Shown here piece by piece: positions 12,701-24,690 of a stretch of DNA of 64,000 nucleotides. A program made the position numbers and the translations under genes. Location of the stretch: the NCBI GenBank assembly GCA_959347315.1, contig OY365806.1, positions 50,699,068 through 50,763,067 on the forward strand, given 5' to 3'. Each line of letters begins with the position of its first letter. The stretch's first letter is position 1. The notes under the pieces are model-generated. The model had not been told where the DNA came from. It did no database searches and saw only the letters and a program-made list of their open reading frames with translations. This DNA is from Bimastos eiseni. Lineage: Eukaryota; Annelida; Clitellata; Crassiclitellata; Lumbricidae.

Positions 12701-14853
12701 CTCACTATTCGGCTGAATACGAATAATTGGACCAACTATTCGGTCGAATACGAATAGTGTACAAAATAGGCCCACCAACAAATTTCAAATTTTCATCTGT
12801 GTGCAAGAGTTTCAGTTCAGTAAATTTAAAGCATAAACCAAAAGTCAGTAGTTAACTACATTATTTTTGCATCCTTATGCCAGTCTGCTTGAACTAGGAA
12901 TGGAACTAATTTAACTGAACTTCGAAATTAGACGGCTGACACCGTGATACCGTGTTCAGGCAGCAGAGAGTTGCTTCAGTCCACTCGATATAGCAGCCGC
13001 CACTTGTGCAGAGACAGATGTCACGTGACCACTATTTGTGTTCGGTCCGACTGCTACTATTCAGCCGAATACTGAATAGCTATTTGACCCACTATTCGGC
13101 TCCGAAGCAAATACGAAGTGAATATTCTGTGCTCCCTAATACAAATATCTACATACTGACCATATTTTCATAATCTGATGTTCTGAGTTTGGATGTACGG
13201 GTCAAGTAAAAATTCTAAAATATGTGTAGTGTGACTAAGATCATTCGAAAATTGTGTATCCCGAGTATGCACAACACTTGAAATAGGATACTACTGGTAC
13301 ACAGAACAGCATTAAAATGCACCAACAGTCCAAAACCTTTCCTCTCTTAACCCCTTAACGACCAGCGTGCAGTAAAAGGTAAGGAATAAACGCTGATCTT
13401 TAAAGTGTTAAGAACTGCCTATACCCAAAAAATTAAAGGACGCAACTTTGGTAAGGAAAAAAATGGAGAGGATTGGTCATGGTAGTCGTTAGATTTACAA
13501 GAAATGACAGCCCAAGAACAAGAACTGGGAACTGTTGGGATGACGTGCTTGTGTGAACAATCTACAAGCAGAAATTTTATACTAATTTGTTATTTTGCGA
13601 CAACCAATGGTTAAAGTCTCTCCCTTTAAATCAAGACAGAAGGTTCAGGCATTCGCTGAGTGACCGCATCTGCCAAAGACCATTTCTTTTGCTCCAGCTG
13701 AAGGCCACTACACAACTATAAATGGGAAGATTAACTCGTTCGCTGCCGTATTGACGAGCGGCGCTCGTCATCAATTATCTGTATGCTGTGTGCCGTTATG
13801 ACGAGCGGCGCTCATCATATATATTTGGACCACTCTGCCAAATGCGGCACTGCAGTCACTGGCTATTATTCATACCTCTGATACGGTGGCAGCGAAAAGA
13901 TTAAAGCATTTCTAATAGATTTAATGTACTCTGAGCTTCTTAAAACATCTCAATTGTCATATAATTTTTTAACATTAAACATGAAAGCATATTACATCTG
14001 GGCCAAAACACATGTCTCCTTATCTGGTCAGATGGACAAAATGTCTACCACCTTTTTTTATGGTAGACATTAAATTAAGATATTTCCAATGAGAAATAAT
14101 GAGAAAATGTTGGCAGATGTTCAGGATGTGTAACTGCTCTGTTAACACTAAGCATGAAACAGAGAGAATGACATGACCAGAAAATAACACGGTCAAAAAT
14201 TAAACGCTATGAAGACGAATAAAAAGACAAGGACTGAAACAACAAATGTAAACACAATGTCTGAAAATGACAGGTTCCAAATCACATGAATACAACAGAG
14301 CAATGAAATAACAATGGAATGAAAATGATAATGATTGCAAAGAACACAATGAAATGAAACAGATTGGTATAAAAATATAAATTTCTGCATGATATCACCT
14401 GACAATGATAATGTAGGAGAATAATTATAATTAAGAATGACATCTTTTTAAACACACAGAAATAGAATTGCAAAAAAGGACCAGAATACTAGGAACAAAT
14501 CTATGTTTTTTACAAGAGAAAAATTAAGTACTGCAAAATCATACCGGGAAATATGATCTTGCCCTCATAGTTTTTTCCTTTGACATAATCTGGTGGCAAG
14601 GGTGACCAGTCGTAGTAAAAGTAGTCTGATTGGGAACGCCACCCAACTCTGTAAAGGCCGACCCAATCGCGGCTGCCTACTTCGAGAGATCCATTGACAG
14701 AGTATGAACACTGGACATCTACTCCAACTGGATAAGTCTCCTCCACATTCCGGAAGATCACTTGGACCTGGCTGGCCTTGTTTAATTTCACTGAAGCTGT
14801 GGCCATAGTGGGATCAAGGCTCACAGAAACATCCATTGTAGTCATTTACTCAA
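751..14853 (-). CDS. TAX1BP1: TAX1BP1-like autophagy receptor, 5' part (10 exons, 3' end outside window)
   Basis: The product should be a cytoplasmic adaptor of the TAX1BP1/CALCOCO family, which links ubiquitinated cargo to autophagy. Exons on the minus strand, high to low: 14545-14853 (ATG at 14845, preceded by a splice acceptor, so a 5'UTR exon lies upstream), 11993-12219, 10341-10454, 9228-9296, 7933-8076, 7016-7171, 6497-6634, 5767-5895, 5217-5414 and 751-892. All have GT-AG borders. The first intron is phase 1, the internal ones phase 0, and exon 751-892 ends in phase 1. Exons 1-2 encode a SKICH domain (DWVGLYRVGW, EFYQFCYVT, RGASTPFQFR). Later exons are heptad-rich coiled coil. The leftmost exon (RLQMAEETYKEKYIEC) matches the TAX1BP1 segment before its zinc fingers, which lie beyond position 1. 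A short exon between 892 and 5217 may be missing from this model. The family call is firm; TAX1BP1 over CALCOCO1 or CALCOCO2 is inferred from the two best-matching segments. Confidence 0.85.
1763..5093. repeat. 20-bp minisatellite, about 165 units, in a TAX1BP1 intron
   Basis: Near-perfect tandem array of a 20-bp unit, AGAAAGACATAAGCATACAG, mixed with a second type, AGAAAGACATATACACACAG, and a rare third type carrying AAATATAC. Because 20 is not a multiple of 3 and the minus-strand unit has no stop in any frame, all three minus frames stay open for over 1,100 codons. These are composition artefacts, not genes. A degenerate edge runs to about 5200. The array sits in the intron below the exon ending at 5217. 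Confidence 0.97.
5905..6205. repeat. Degenerate ~17-bp tandem repeat
   Basis: Imperfect repeats of GAGTCAGAAAGTCAAAT fill most of a TAX1BP1 intron. The units vary in length and sequence. Confidence 0.8.
8409..9178. mobile_element. DNA transposon with long terminal inverted repeats (non-autonomous)
   Basis: The left arm (about 8409-8500) and the reverse complement of the right arm (about 9090-9178) share TTAGCGCCCAGGACAAAAGC and then GC-rich GCGCC/AAAAGC blocks over roughly 90 bp. The interior is AT-rich and has no long reading frame. It lies in a TAX1BP1 intron. The superfamily is not determined; long GCGCC-rich arms occur in several invertebrate MITE families. Confidence 0.75.
10236..10330. 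repeat. Short tandem repeat
   Basis: Three imperfect copies of a unit containing ATAGAAATCATCAGACTATG, next to the TAX1BP1 exon at 10341-10454. Confidence 0.7.
10838..11032 (+). mobile_element. tRNA-derived SINE, copy 1
   Basis: It has an A-box-like TAGCATAATGGGC, a B-box-like ATTCGACTCC, and a 3' tail GAAATTAAACAAAG. It matches the copy at 30418-30612 along its length, including CTTCTTTCCTTCTTTCG near the start and CCCTGCGTGGCTGCC before the B box. It lies in a TAX1BP1 intron. Confidence 0.8.
12677..13138. mobile_element. hAT-type MITE with perfect 8-bp target duplication
   Basis: The element runs from TAGGGCTGTACCGAATAG to TGCTCCCTA. It is flanked on both sides by the identical octamer ATACAAAT (12669-12676 and 13139-13146). 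Sub-terminal ATTCGG/CCGAAT motifs repeat in both orientations. There is no transposase frame. An 8-bp duplication with TAGGG-type ends is typical of hAT. It lies in the second coding intron of TAX1BP1. Confidence 0.9.
13347..13411. mobile_element. TTAA-bounded piggyBac-like mini-MITE (65 bp)
   Basis: Both ends are TTAA. The outer 22 bases at each end form an imperfect inverted repeat (about 17 of 22 matching) ending inward in CAGCGT. TTAA target use and terminal inverted repeats fit piggyBac-type elements. Confidence 0.65.
13731..13904. mobile_element. TTAA-bounded piggyBac-like MITE (174 bp)
   Basis: It is bounded by TTAA at both ends. The left terminus TTAACTCGTTCGCTGCCGTA pairs with the right terminus ending GGCAGCGAAAAGATTAA. 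Inside are two copies of the palindrome GACGAGCGGCGCTCGTC (the second with one change), 45 bp apart. There is no coding capacity. Confidence 0.8.
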
Positions 14854-15154
14854 CTGAAAAACAAATGGAAAACAGCAATGAGGAACTGAGCATTGCATGA
14901 CTATGTAACTAGACAATACAAATGCTGACTCACAAAAACACTGCCTGCACAAGTTTACATGTATGTGGTATTAGAGCTCATTTAGATCTAACAAGTCATC
15001 AATCAGTAAGTAAAACTGCTCACATAAATAAAAAATGTTGGAGATCAGTTCCTGCACACAAAAAACCCCAATATGCAGGTTTCCATTCAGAGTTGCAATG
15101 GTATCAAGTAAGTGATTATTTAAAGCAAGGAGATCTATCCATATTTTTGGTCTG

Positions 15155-15420
15155 GGGTGATTCATAGCATAGTGGCCAGTGTGCTGGACTGTCAAACGAG
15201 AGGTTGGAATTCACAGCATAAATATCGTTCTGCTCTACCCATCCTCTCAAATGCCAAGGCCAAGAAAATGAAGTCGATAACACATCATACGCATGGCTGC
15301 CTTAGGATTAGCTCAAGAACTGCTCTTCTTTTACTGGTAGAAGAGTTTGGCAGAGCGACAGACAGACAGCCATGGAGAATCATAAAGACATAAGTAGAAA
15401 GACATAAAAGGCAGACAGAC
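15155..15420 (+). mobile_element. Possible tRNA-derived SINE of a second family
   Basis: A-box-like TAGCATAGTGGCC is followed about 35 bp later by a B-box-like GGTTGGAATTC. The sequence does not fold as a complete tRNA gene, and downstream it grades into GACA/AGACATAA repeats. It lies upstream of the TAX1BP1 first coding exon. Confidence 0.45.
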
Positions 15421-15961
15421 ACACAGAAACGACTGACCAAAACATTGACACAGTGACATATCTGAAACAGCATAAAACCAACAAATATAGGAAAGCAAAG
15501 AGAAACACACATCCTGATAAATTTCTCAGCACACACAAAAACCACATCAGAGATACCAGAGCTCTCCTTCGTCAGCACTGATGTACAAATATAGCAAGGC
15601 AAAGACAAAAACACATCCACATAAATGACTTACATACACCAGCCAGGAGACATGCACCAGCCGGGAGGAGGCAATTCATAAACATAGGCCTGCATGACCA
15701 ACCATAGAAAATTCCAGATTCCTCTATTTCCATCAACCTTGACTCTGCATCCACCCACAGCGTCTCACTCACTCACTCAGTGCAAATTCTCCTGTCCACA
15801 ACTTCGAAGTAGTTTTGACTGAGCCTTAGCTTCTCTGATCACATCACCCATCATTTCCCACTCATGCTTAATTATGTACGCGACTCTCGTAGAAACCAAC
15901 CCATACTCAATTTCAAAATGGCATTTAGAAGTGCTACCTCTATATATAAGGTTCATGCCAA

Positions 15962-16430
15962 ATGAGACGAGTGCAATTGCTTTCTGAACCTAGATATAAC
16001 CCAATAAACACCATTCAGAATGCTTCCCTCTGTGCTCTCACCAAAACCCGCTACATCATTCCCATCTTCAATGACTCCAGTGACTCAAAATATCTGAACA
16101 AATTGAGTACAAAGTCATGTCACTTCAATCCTTACAGCTCTCCTAACACCATCAGCTGTTCATGGTCTAACCACTTTGATCAACACTTTCCTCTTACACG
16201 TTAAAACTGATCCAGCCCTCTGTCACCTCATAACTAAAATTTTAACATTTTAAAATCGTTCCATATCAGTCCCACCTTTTTGGAACAAACTCACTCCAGA
16301 ATTACGACAAATATCTGCTCCATCCAATGAACTCACCAACACCTCATCTATGGCAAACTCGTCACAGTTCTTTCCATAAAAACACTGCCTTTTCACAAGT
16401 CCTACTCTTCCTCCCCTGTAGGCGTCTCTT
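15962..16430 (+). mobile_element. LINE C-terminal relic (CR1/Jockey group)
   Basis: Interrupted plus-strand frames contain INTIQNASLCALTKTR and, further on, VPPFWNKLTPELRQIS. Both fit the conserved C-terminal region of CR1/L2-type reverse transcriptases (the QNaAarl and lWNkLP blocks). Stops and frameshifts break the frame. Confidence 0.5.
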
Positions 16431-17399
16431 GCGATTTTAACTCAAAACACTATCATGCTTAGCCATCTGACTGCCTTTCTGTGCGACTCCTTTGGATCTT
16501 CACCAAGAACTGATTAAGCACCTGTAAATAATCTAGCTATTGCAGCCACTCTGCTTTTATAGATGTCATTTCAATTTAGCAATTTCGAAATTAAGATCAT
16601 ATGTACTAGCAAGAACCAGTTTAATTTTCCCTGCTATATAGCTATCCGTTTTTGCTGGTTTAGGGATGTCACTCTGCGAAAGAGAGCATGCGAATTATGA
16701 TTCACTTCCTGGCTTATTTCACAGATTAAATCTCAAGCTATTACAGTCCTTGGACGAGGGACCCTAAGTGGCACGATGTCCATTCAAACGAGCGAGCGAC
16801 GGATCTCACCCAAACAATTCAGTGACAAATGAATGGCTACTATAAAAAATGCGAACATTTACATGTTTGGTCATCAGACAGTGGTGCTTAATAAGTATAT
16901 TTTTGTGTCTGCCTATATACATTTCTGTGTCCTCCTGTGTCTGCAGTCTACTTCTGTGTGTTTTACTGCTTCTGCTTGTGTTTATCTCAATGCCTCTGTT
17001 GTGCTGCATTGGTTGGTTAGTCCTCCTCTATTTTTTGCCACTTAGGCTATTATTTAGTTGCAAGTGCCTAAGTACACAATGGAAAAGTGCACCATCTTTA
17101 TAATACAACATAGAAAACCAATTTAAAAAATTAACACTGCAAATTGGGCTTTTCTGGAAACACTGTTGCCCTGATCAAGGACACTATAAACATTTACTTT
17201 AAGAAAATCATTCAGAAAAAACCTGTTCACAGCAAGCTGGCCTTAAAAAGAAACACCCAGGGAGCTACAGCTACAAACTACTTTAAGCTATTCACCTCAA
17301 CTACACAGTACACATATTATGTGAAATATCAAACCCTGAAATAATGTTTGATCGTTGGCATCCAACAGGATGACCAACCTACTGATTGTAGACTTTTCT

Positions 17400-18370
17400 A
17401 CCACAAGCACCAGCGCCACATCACTCTACGCCTCCTGTCTGACATTTATGGGATAGATAATTCCTAACACACTCTACAAGCCTTGTTTGACATGAGCGCA
17501 GCTTTTGACACTGTCGACCATGACATTTTGCTTTAAGCGGCTAGACATTTCATTTGGCGGGTCTGAAAATTTCCTTAGTGAGCCTCATTCATCAAGGAGC
17601 GGTCTATTTGTGTGGTTCATGGGTCTTCCAGGTCAACGTGGGTTTCTGCCCCTTATGACCTTCTACAGGACTGATTGCTGAGTTCCTCTTCTGATGTCAT
17701 TTACACTTCTGAGATTATTTCTCTCCTTACTGCCACTGCCATGCTGGGCAACCTGTATGCTGATGATGTTCAGGCCAACCTACACTGCATCGCTTCTAAT
17801 ACCTCTGCTGCCGTTCGGGAAATGAGTCATGCTCTGGGTGCATTGGACGTCAACGAACCGCCCACAGCTCAACCCATCTAAAACCCAATTTATTTGACTG
17901 GGTACTCGACAGCAGCCTATGAAGCTAGACCTAGTCACCAATACTGCTCAGTTTTCTAAAATACTCTAATAATAAAGGATCGAACTTCAGAATTAAAAAT
18001 CATGTCAAGTGTTCTGTCGCACATCTTATCAGGCACATTCCAAAAATTTACCACACACTGGCTATATGCTGGATGTGCTCCACTGCCTTCCCCTCAGTAG
18101 CATCATTGTTATGTTCCAGCAGTCCCTGCTGAGCCTCACCCAAGCCTATCTTCGAGACCTCTGCTACTCTACATTGAGTGCATCTGGTAGCCGCACTCAT
18201 CGCTATACTGAGAGAAGCGTACTCACCGTCCCATTTGTTCGCACAATAAAATCGTGTCTTCTTAGTGGTCGGCCCCTCGCTCTGAAACAGGGTCACTATT
18301 GGCGCTTGTCCCTCAGGGTCAACTCCGACTCCTTTAATACTCGTTTTATACAGCCCTTTTCAACCGTGCT
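17400..18370 (+). mobile_element. Non-LTR retrotransposon relic (CR1/L2-like reverse transcriptase)
   Basis: Three conserved blocks appear in order on the plus strand: FDMSAAFDTVDHDILL (catalytic motif A) near 17490-17535, LYADDVQ (motif C) near 17755, and a C-terminal block around 18075-18370 with LHCLPLSS and AYLRDLCYST. Frames are broken several times and spacing is compressed, so the copy is dead. RNA-templated insertion is inferred from the family. Confidence 0.8.
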
Positions 18371-18431
18371 GGAATTGGGAGCGCTCCTGCGTAGCAAGCT
18401 TGAAACGGCGCTCGTAAATCCTCGTAATTAA

Positions 18432-20645
18432 GGAATAATGAATTAACAAAAAATCTGAAACGAAGTAATATTTGATACCATTCGTCAGTACGCGAACATT
18501 TTTTAACGCAAACCTTACGCTTATATTCACAACAAAATAATTGTTTAGCGGTTGTATTCCCAACACTTACTGAGGCTTTAGAGAATTAGCATTTTCGACG
18601 AAAAGTGAAACCTATCTCGAAATATAATAAATTTGCGTAATACAAACCACTCAACTGTTTTCGTTTCCTTCACATATGACGATGCAAGTTATCCTATATT
18701 TTTGTTTAAAGCACCGATTTTATATCATAATGAGTTTACATGTTCCTTTATTGTGCTCGTCTATCGCCATCTATTATCTGTTCCTTTGACGGATTCGTGA
18801 ACACCAGACCGATAAATTTCAAGAGTACAGCAAACTTTGTTTAAAATGGGTATATAAAGCGCACCATTAAATTAGGTTTAAAATAATACCAACCTTTATT
18901 AATTCAAAACAGATAATCTGCATAGGCTACATATAGGTCCAATTTACATTCATCAGAAAATCAGAAGCTAGACCATATAATAACAAGGATCTTTTAATAA
19001 ATTCGAATGAATTTATAAATTGATATCGTGAGGTAATCGGATAGAATTTTCTTAAAATAAATGTTTGACCAGCATGGTTGGGACTTTAAATTGACTTTTT
19101 CAAAGTATGTAGTAGTCTTGCTTCGCTATGCTTCCTTGTAGCGTAATCAGGCAGCAGAATAGCAGCAGTGACCAAGGAATTGCAGCAATGCGGAATGGTC
19201 TTGCAATGAATTAATGTTAAAAATCTCATGAAATATCCAAAGACTGATTTTAAATTGAATGTAACATTGAACTGCTAATAACAGTGATCCTACAATAGCT
19301 TGGAGTTGTTTTTACAATTCAGTCAGATTATTGTCACCCGATGGCGCCCCAGTAACGTTCTAATCATTATGCTTCATAAACGTTCTAAAGATCTTTTGAG
19401 AACATTAATCCATGTTGCCAAAATAAATTTCTTGCACGGTAAAGGTGATTCGAACATGAGCGATGGTCACGTGAAGCTTGCCTAAGTATTGAACAATATT
19501 CATTATTCAACGAACTGGTATAAATATGAATAGTACAGTCACCGCTGTCAGATATCAAAGAAGTCTGATAATAAATAATTAACAATTGCGTATCTTATCT
19601 GCTCTCAGTATAACTCTCTTCGCAACGCGTTCTCTAGTAGTTTCAGTTTAATGACACTGTCTGATAACAAAGATTATTAGCGTCGTCCTCCTCCTTTATC
19701 CAGATCGAACCCGTAGACCTACTCTCAACAGTACCGGCCGACCTCTGACGTAATCGTAACCTCAACACTTCTACAGCGCCCACAAAAGCGAAGTCGCGAG
19801 AACTAGCCAATCGGCCACCGTGCCACAAAACTGTTCCATATGCTAGGGTATAGAAATCGTCACCGCACCGAGCCTCTGGTCACTGGTGCAATGATTCTTG
19901 CACTTGTCTAGCTTACCTGTTGCACCAGGTCTTCCAAATGCGAATGACCAATGACTATGTCGCTATAGGCTTATTGCCCTAATATAATCACTCGACATCT
20001 CCAAGGCCTGATCGACTCCATCTTACACCCAACGCGCTCACTGAAAAGCTGGCCACTCAGAAAATCCCACTCAGATAATATTTGCAAATGCATGTTGTCC
20101 GCTTCCTGCAGGACATAATTGTCATGTCATGTCACCTCAGGTTCCACTTCCAGCGCAGCTATCGTCTATTAAGTTCATAATAGCCATTGTTGCAAGGGTC
20201 TGGAGTTGTCCCTCCTGAGAATACACTATATACCGTCGGAGCCTCTGACCTCCATAAATCCAGTAGGCCTACACCAGAACAACAAGATGAAATATAGGCC
20301 TACACGGTACCAGCTGGAGTTGGAGTGAGTATCGTCCTTGGTTCATCACAACAGCCTCTGTCTTTTATCATTGAAAGTCAAGCTAGAGAGCTGCTCCTCT
20401 GACGGTGAGATTAGCTCAGATTACCAAAACCAACCAACCTCGATCGGTTCCAGGAGAAAAACGAATATCGTCTTTTGCCATCCCAAGAGTTACGATCGCA
20501 GATAATTTGTGCGCCACAGCTGCTTTTTCTGATCTCTCGATCGAGTTCTGAGCAAACGTGATCACAACATGTTCAGGCGCTCCATGTGGTTGAGATTGAG
20601 ACACCTGTTGCTAGAATCCTCTATATATGCCTCGGCCGACGACCA
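18432..20645. other. Intergenic DNA, nothing recognised
   Basis: No coding region, RNA gene or repeat family is identified. The unseen 5'UTR exon of the TAX1BP1-like gene could lie here or nearer to 14.9 kb, but nothing pins it down. Confidence 0.5.
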
Positions 20646-20925
20646 TGAGATAACATCAAAAGAGAAATGAGGTAACATCAAAAGAGAAATGAGGTAACAT
20701 CAAAAGAGAAATGAGGTAACATCAAAAGAGAAATTAGATAACATCAAAAGAGAAATGAGATAACATCAAAAGAGAAATGAGATAACATCAAAAGAGAAAT
20801 GAGATAACATTAACAGAGAAATGAGATAACATCAAAAGAGAAATGAGGTAACGTCAAAAGAGAAATGAGATAACATCAAAAAAGAAATGAGATAACATCA
20901 AAAGAGAAATGAGCTAACGTTTACA
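20646..20925. repeat. 22-bp minisatellite, ~12 units
   Basis: Tandem copies of GAGATAACATCAAAAGAGAA plus AT, with few substitutions (GAGGTAAC, AACGTC, TTAACAG variants). Confidence 0.95.
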
Positions 20926-21049
20926 ATTATGGATAAAAAGAATGGAAAACCGGAACAACTCAGAAGACGTGGACGGCCATAGTTGCCACACGATGTCGTT
21001 AAACATCTGTTCAAGAAGAAGAAGGGCAATGACCAAGCTCGTCTGGAAA

Positions 21050-21855
21050 GGTCCTATTGAGGATGCAGCGAATTTGAGGTGGAAGAGGTCCTTTTGAGGA
21101 TGCAGAGGACTTGAGGAAGGAGAGGTCATATTGAGGATGCAGAGGACATGAGGAAGGAGAGGTCCTATTTAGGGTGCAGATGTGTTGAGGAGGGAGAGGT
21201 CCTATTGAGGATACAGAGGACATGAGGAAGGAGAGGTCATTTGAGGATGCAGAGGACATGAGGAAGGAGAGGTCCTATTGAGGATGCAGAGGACTTGAGG
21301 AAGGAGAAGTCCTATTTAGGGTGCAGATGTGTTGAGGAGGGAGAGGTCCTATTGAGGATGCAGAGGACTTGAGGAAGGAGAAGTCCTATTTAGGGTGCAG
21401 ATGTGTTGAGGAGGGAGAGGTCCTATTGAGGATACAGAGGACTTGAGGAAGGAGAGGTCATATTGAGGATACAGAGGACTTGAGGAAGGAGAAGTCCTAT
21501 TTAGGGTGCAGATGTGTTGAGGAGGGAGAGGTCCTATTGAGGATGCAGAGGACTTGAGGAAGGAGAAGTCCTATTTAGGGTGCAGATGTGTTGAGGAGGG
21601 AGAGGTCCTATTGAGGATACAGAGGACTTGAGGAAGGAGAGGTCATATTGAGGATACAGAGGACTTGAGGAGGGAGAGGTCCTATTTAGGATGCAAAGGA
21701 CTTGAGGAAGGAGGGTTCCTATTGAGGATACAGAGGACTTGAGGAAGGAGAGGTCCTATTGAAGATGCAAAGGACTTGAGGAGAGAGAGGTCCTTTTGAG
21801 GATACAGAGGACTTTGGGAAGGAGAAGTCCTATTGAAGATGCAAAGGACTTGAGA
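21050..21855. repeat. ~37-bp minisatellite with mixed higher-order units
   Basis: About 22 copies of a purine-rich unit containing GAGGACTTGAGGAAGGAG and GGTCCTATTGAGGAT. A distinct variant, GGTGCAGATGTGTTGAGGAG, recurs near 21175, 21320, 21395, 21505 and 21580, at multiples of the basic unit. The minus-strand Ser/Leu/Pro-rich reading frames here are artefacts of the repeat. Confidence 0.92.
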
Positions 21856-22147
21856 AGTTAGTTGATCGGCTCCTCAGTTCCGAGGTAGACGGAGGAACGC
21901 ACGTGACGCGATCGATCTTCCTTCCTTTGTTCAATCACGTGACATGGGTCCGACCGAGGTCACATGAATTCAAAGCTCAGATTTCAGATGACAAAAGCTT
22001 CATCTCCAGAATTCTATGTAGAACACTATAAGTTGTAATGACAGCCATTCTTTAATCTGGGTGATATAGCCACCGAATTTCATTGAACGATTTATACAAA
22101 TAGCGACATGCATATGCAATACATAATTTATATGAATCCTATTGATA

Positions 22148-22830
22148 CAAGCTCACAGTAAATATTGATAAGACCAAATTTATGATATTTCAGTCTTATA
22201 GGAAACCCAAACTGGATAATGTTAATGAGCAACTAAAGCAAGGATCCACCGGACAACTTAATAATACTCGCTTCTTAGGTGTCTACGTTGACAGCAATTT
22301 AAATTGGAAAATGCATATTGACTACATATATGTAGCCTATCTCGGAAAATTTCTAAGAAGATTGGGATTCTGCTCAGCATATCTCATAAACTTCCTGTGT
22401 CCATTCAAAGTCAGCTATAATATTTTATTATAGCCTACCATGATCGACCCCCTACCTCTCTTCTGCACTTTGATTTGGGCTTCCACCTACGCAACTAGAT
22501 TAATTAAATTAGAAATGCTCCAAAAGAAAGCAGTCCGTTTCCTAATGGATCAAATCGTTATTCACATACCGCACACTTTTTTAGACAATATAATCTTCTT
22601 AACATAACCCAAAATTTCAGAGTTTCAAACAACCTCCTTCATTACATGTATCGCTTTGCGAACAAATTATTAGTCAGTGAGCTACACAACTCGAACTTCT
22701 TCTCTCTATCGAGCGGCCAGAACAAATACGTAGGCCTACTCGTCAATTCTCCATACATTGTAGGGGACCTGTTTGTCTTATATTCATGCAAAAAACGTCG
22801 TGCTTTCTTCCTCCTACACTCTTACATAAG
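22148..22830 (+). mobile_element. Non-LTR retrotransposon relic (reverse transcriptase C-terminal half)
   Basis: The plus-strand frames read VNIDKTKFMIF, then FLGVYVDSNLNWKMHI, then LEMLQKKAVRFLMD. These are the LN-KTk, FLGV-iD-L-W-HI and lQkKavR blocks of Jockey/CR1-type reverse transcriptases. Stops at about 22433 and later break it. Confidence 0.75.
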
Positions 22831-23014
22831 CTAGTTCATAATTATTTATGATAATTTTAGTAGGCATAAGTGTTTATAGTATAACCGTTCGAGGCGTCAC
22901 TGTACGTGTAGGGAGACTATAGGACCTTGAGCACGTCCATCGTCCACAATTGCTATGCAGTAAGACTACAATTGTGTGCACCTCTGAGCAAAAAATTTTG
23001 GAAGAAGGATGATA

Positions 23015-23212
23015 TAAAATTTCATAATAAATATAAAAAAATAAATAAATAGATAAATAAATAAATAAATAAAAATAAAAATAAATAAATAAAAATATAA
23101 ATAAATAAAAATTAAAAAATAAATAAAAATATAAATAAATAAACAAATAAAGAAATAAATAAAAAAATATATAAATGTAAATAAATAAATAAACAAATAA
23201 ATAAATAAATTA
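23015..23212. repeat. (AAAT)n microsatellite
   Basis: Low-complexity AAAT/AAATA tract. The Phe/Tyr/Leu/Ile-rich minus-strand frames across it are artefacts. Confidence 0.95.
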
Positions 23213-23347
23213 TGTGACGGGCTACGGCGTGACAGCGTCATCGTCATGCAATAACGATTATTATTATTATTTCATAAGTATGTGCTGATGTCTATCTGCA
23301 TCTGCTTATAGCTAGGGCCTACCAGCCCGAGTGAGCAAAAGCGCAAC

Positions 23348-23409
23348 TTTGGTGGCCTGGGGAACCCACTCGCGCAGTACTGCGCGAGTGGGTTCCCCAG
23401 GCCACCAAA
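23348..23409. repeat. 62-bp perfect palindrome without spacer
   Basis: The left arm starts TTTGGTGGCCTGGGGAACCC and the right arm is its exact reverse complement, meeting at AGT/ACT (23378/23379). Palindromy stops at both edges. Confidence 0.97.
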
Positions 23410-24589
23410 TTTCACATTAAATCTGAAGCTATATTAGCACGGTCCATAATCGCGGAGACCTTGACACCCACCCAGTGCTTAAAGTGCAAAAAAAGAAGTG
23501 TCTGGACGCTAAGGGAGCCGTCACACGTCATAAATGCCACGACCCCTTCAAATATGACGTCACGTCACAAGGCCCTGACACCCCCCCAAAAAAAATCAAA
23601 AAAGATGTCCAGAATGTATTGCAAATTTTCTTATAGATATCAAACAATTTAATTATAACTATAAAATATTTTAAATTATCGTAGGATAACGAAGAAAAGT
23701 GGAAAAATTAATTAAGTAGCCTATAATGATTACAATCTTATACATTCCTCAGGATGAAAGACTATCATGATCATGATTAGTGTTGTTTAATTGTGGTAAC
23801 AACCACTTCTAATTAAGTGGAACTTGTTTAAATGAGTGTAAGTTTTTTTAAATAACGTATTTTGATGTGATGATGTAACGTCACATTTTGTCGACCCATC
23901 ACCCCTTGTTACACATTGTCACAAATTTGTGACCCCTCCCCATAGGCGCTGGACGTCATTTATGGATGACCCCTAGTGTCAAAAAGTTAAGAACTAACGA
24001 TTGCAAAGGCAAAGCACCAACATATTAAATCGACGACAAATGGTTCGTGCACTGTGGACCACTGTGTTCGTTATAATAGAAGTTGGATTGGTGATATTAA
24101 TGATGCTGGAATAGAAGTTGGATGGGTGAACGAAATTCTTTCAAAACAGATGCTATTTAAATAAACATAATGCCTACTGAAATAAAAGTTGAAGCATTGA
24201 AAAGAATATTTGAGTTGAATAAACAAAAATGGTTCTTGCTGAACCAGAAGCTGGATTTGCAGACATTATTATAATCAATCCAAGTTCTATTTGACCAAAT
24301 ACAATGGGCGAAGAATAAAATTGTTATCATTCGTTAGGCTTTTTGTCCATCAACCATTATTTTGTCGTCAGTTATTTGTTGGTGAAGTATTTGTTGTAAC
24401 TTAAAGCTTATGCCTACAGAGAATTGCTCTCCTTTGTGAAATTGTCGACAAGGAGCCAGTAGCGTCGGCATCGTTTTGAAAGTTATAAAAATGAAGTCTT
24501 TAAACGCGCGAAGCGCGAAATTTTTTTCTCCTATTTTTTCTGTTGATAATAACGTACGCATAGAAGAATTGCACTGCTGCATGGACGCT

Positions 24590-24690
24590 CATGGACGGTG
24601 TCCAGGCACTGCTGGCCAAATAAGTGGCAGGACGGCGTCCAGCTTCGAAAACAAGTGCCTGGACGCCATCCATGACCGTCCAGGCACACT
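24590..24690. repeat. Imperfect inverted repeat (GC-rich hairpin)
   Basis: TGGACGGTGTCCAGGCAC near 24593 is opposed by GTGCCTGGACGCCATCCA near 24655, with two mismatches. A second GTCCAGGCAC follows. Loop about 45 bp. Possibly a small MITE. Confidence 0.6.

Noticed and set aside
15155..15230. Functional tRNA gene
   Set aside because: A- and B-box-like strings are present, but no complete cloverleaf can be drawn. More likely a SINE head.
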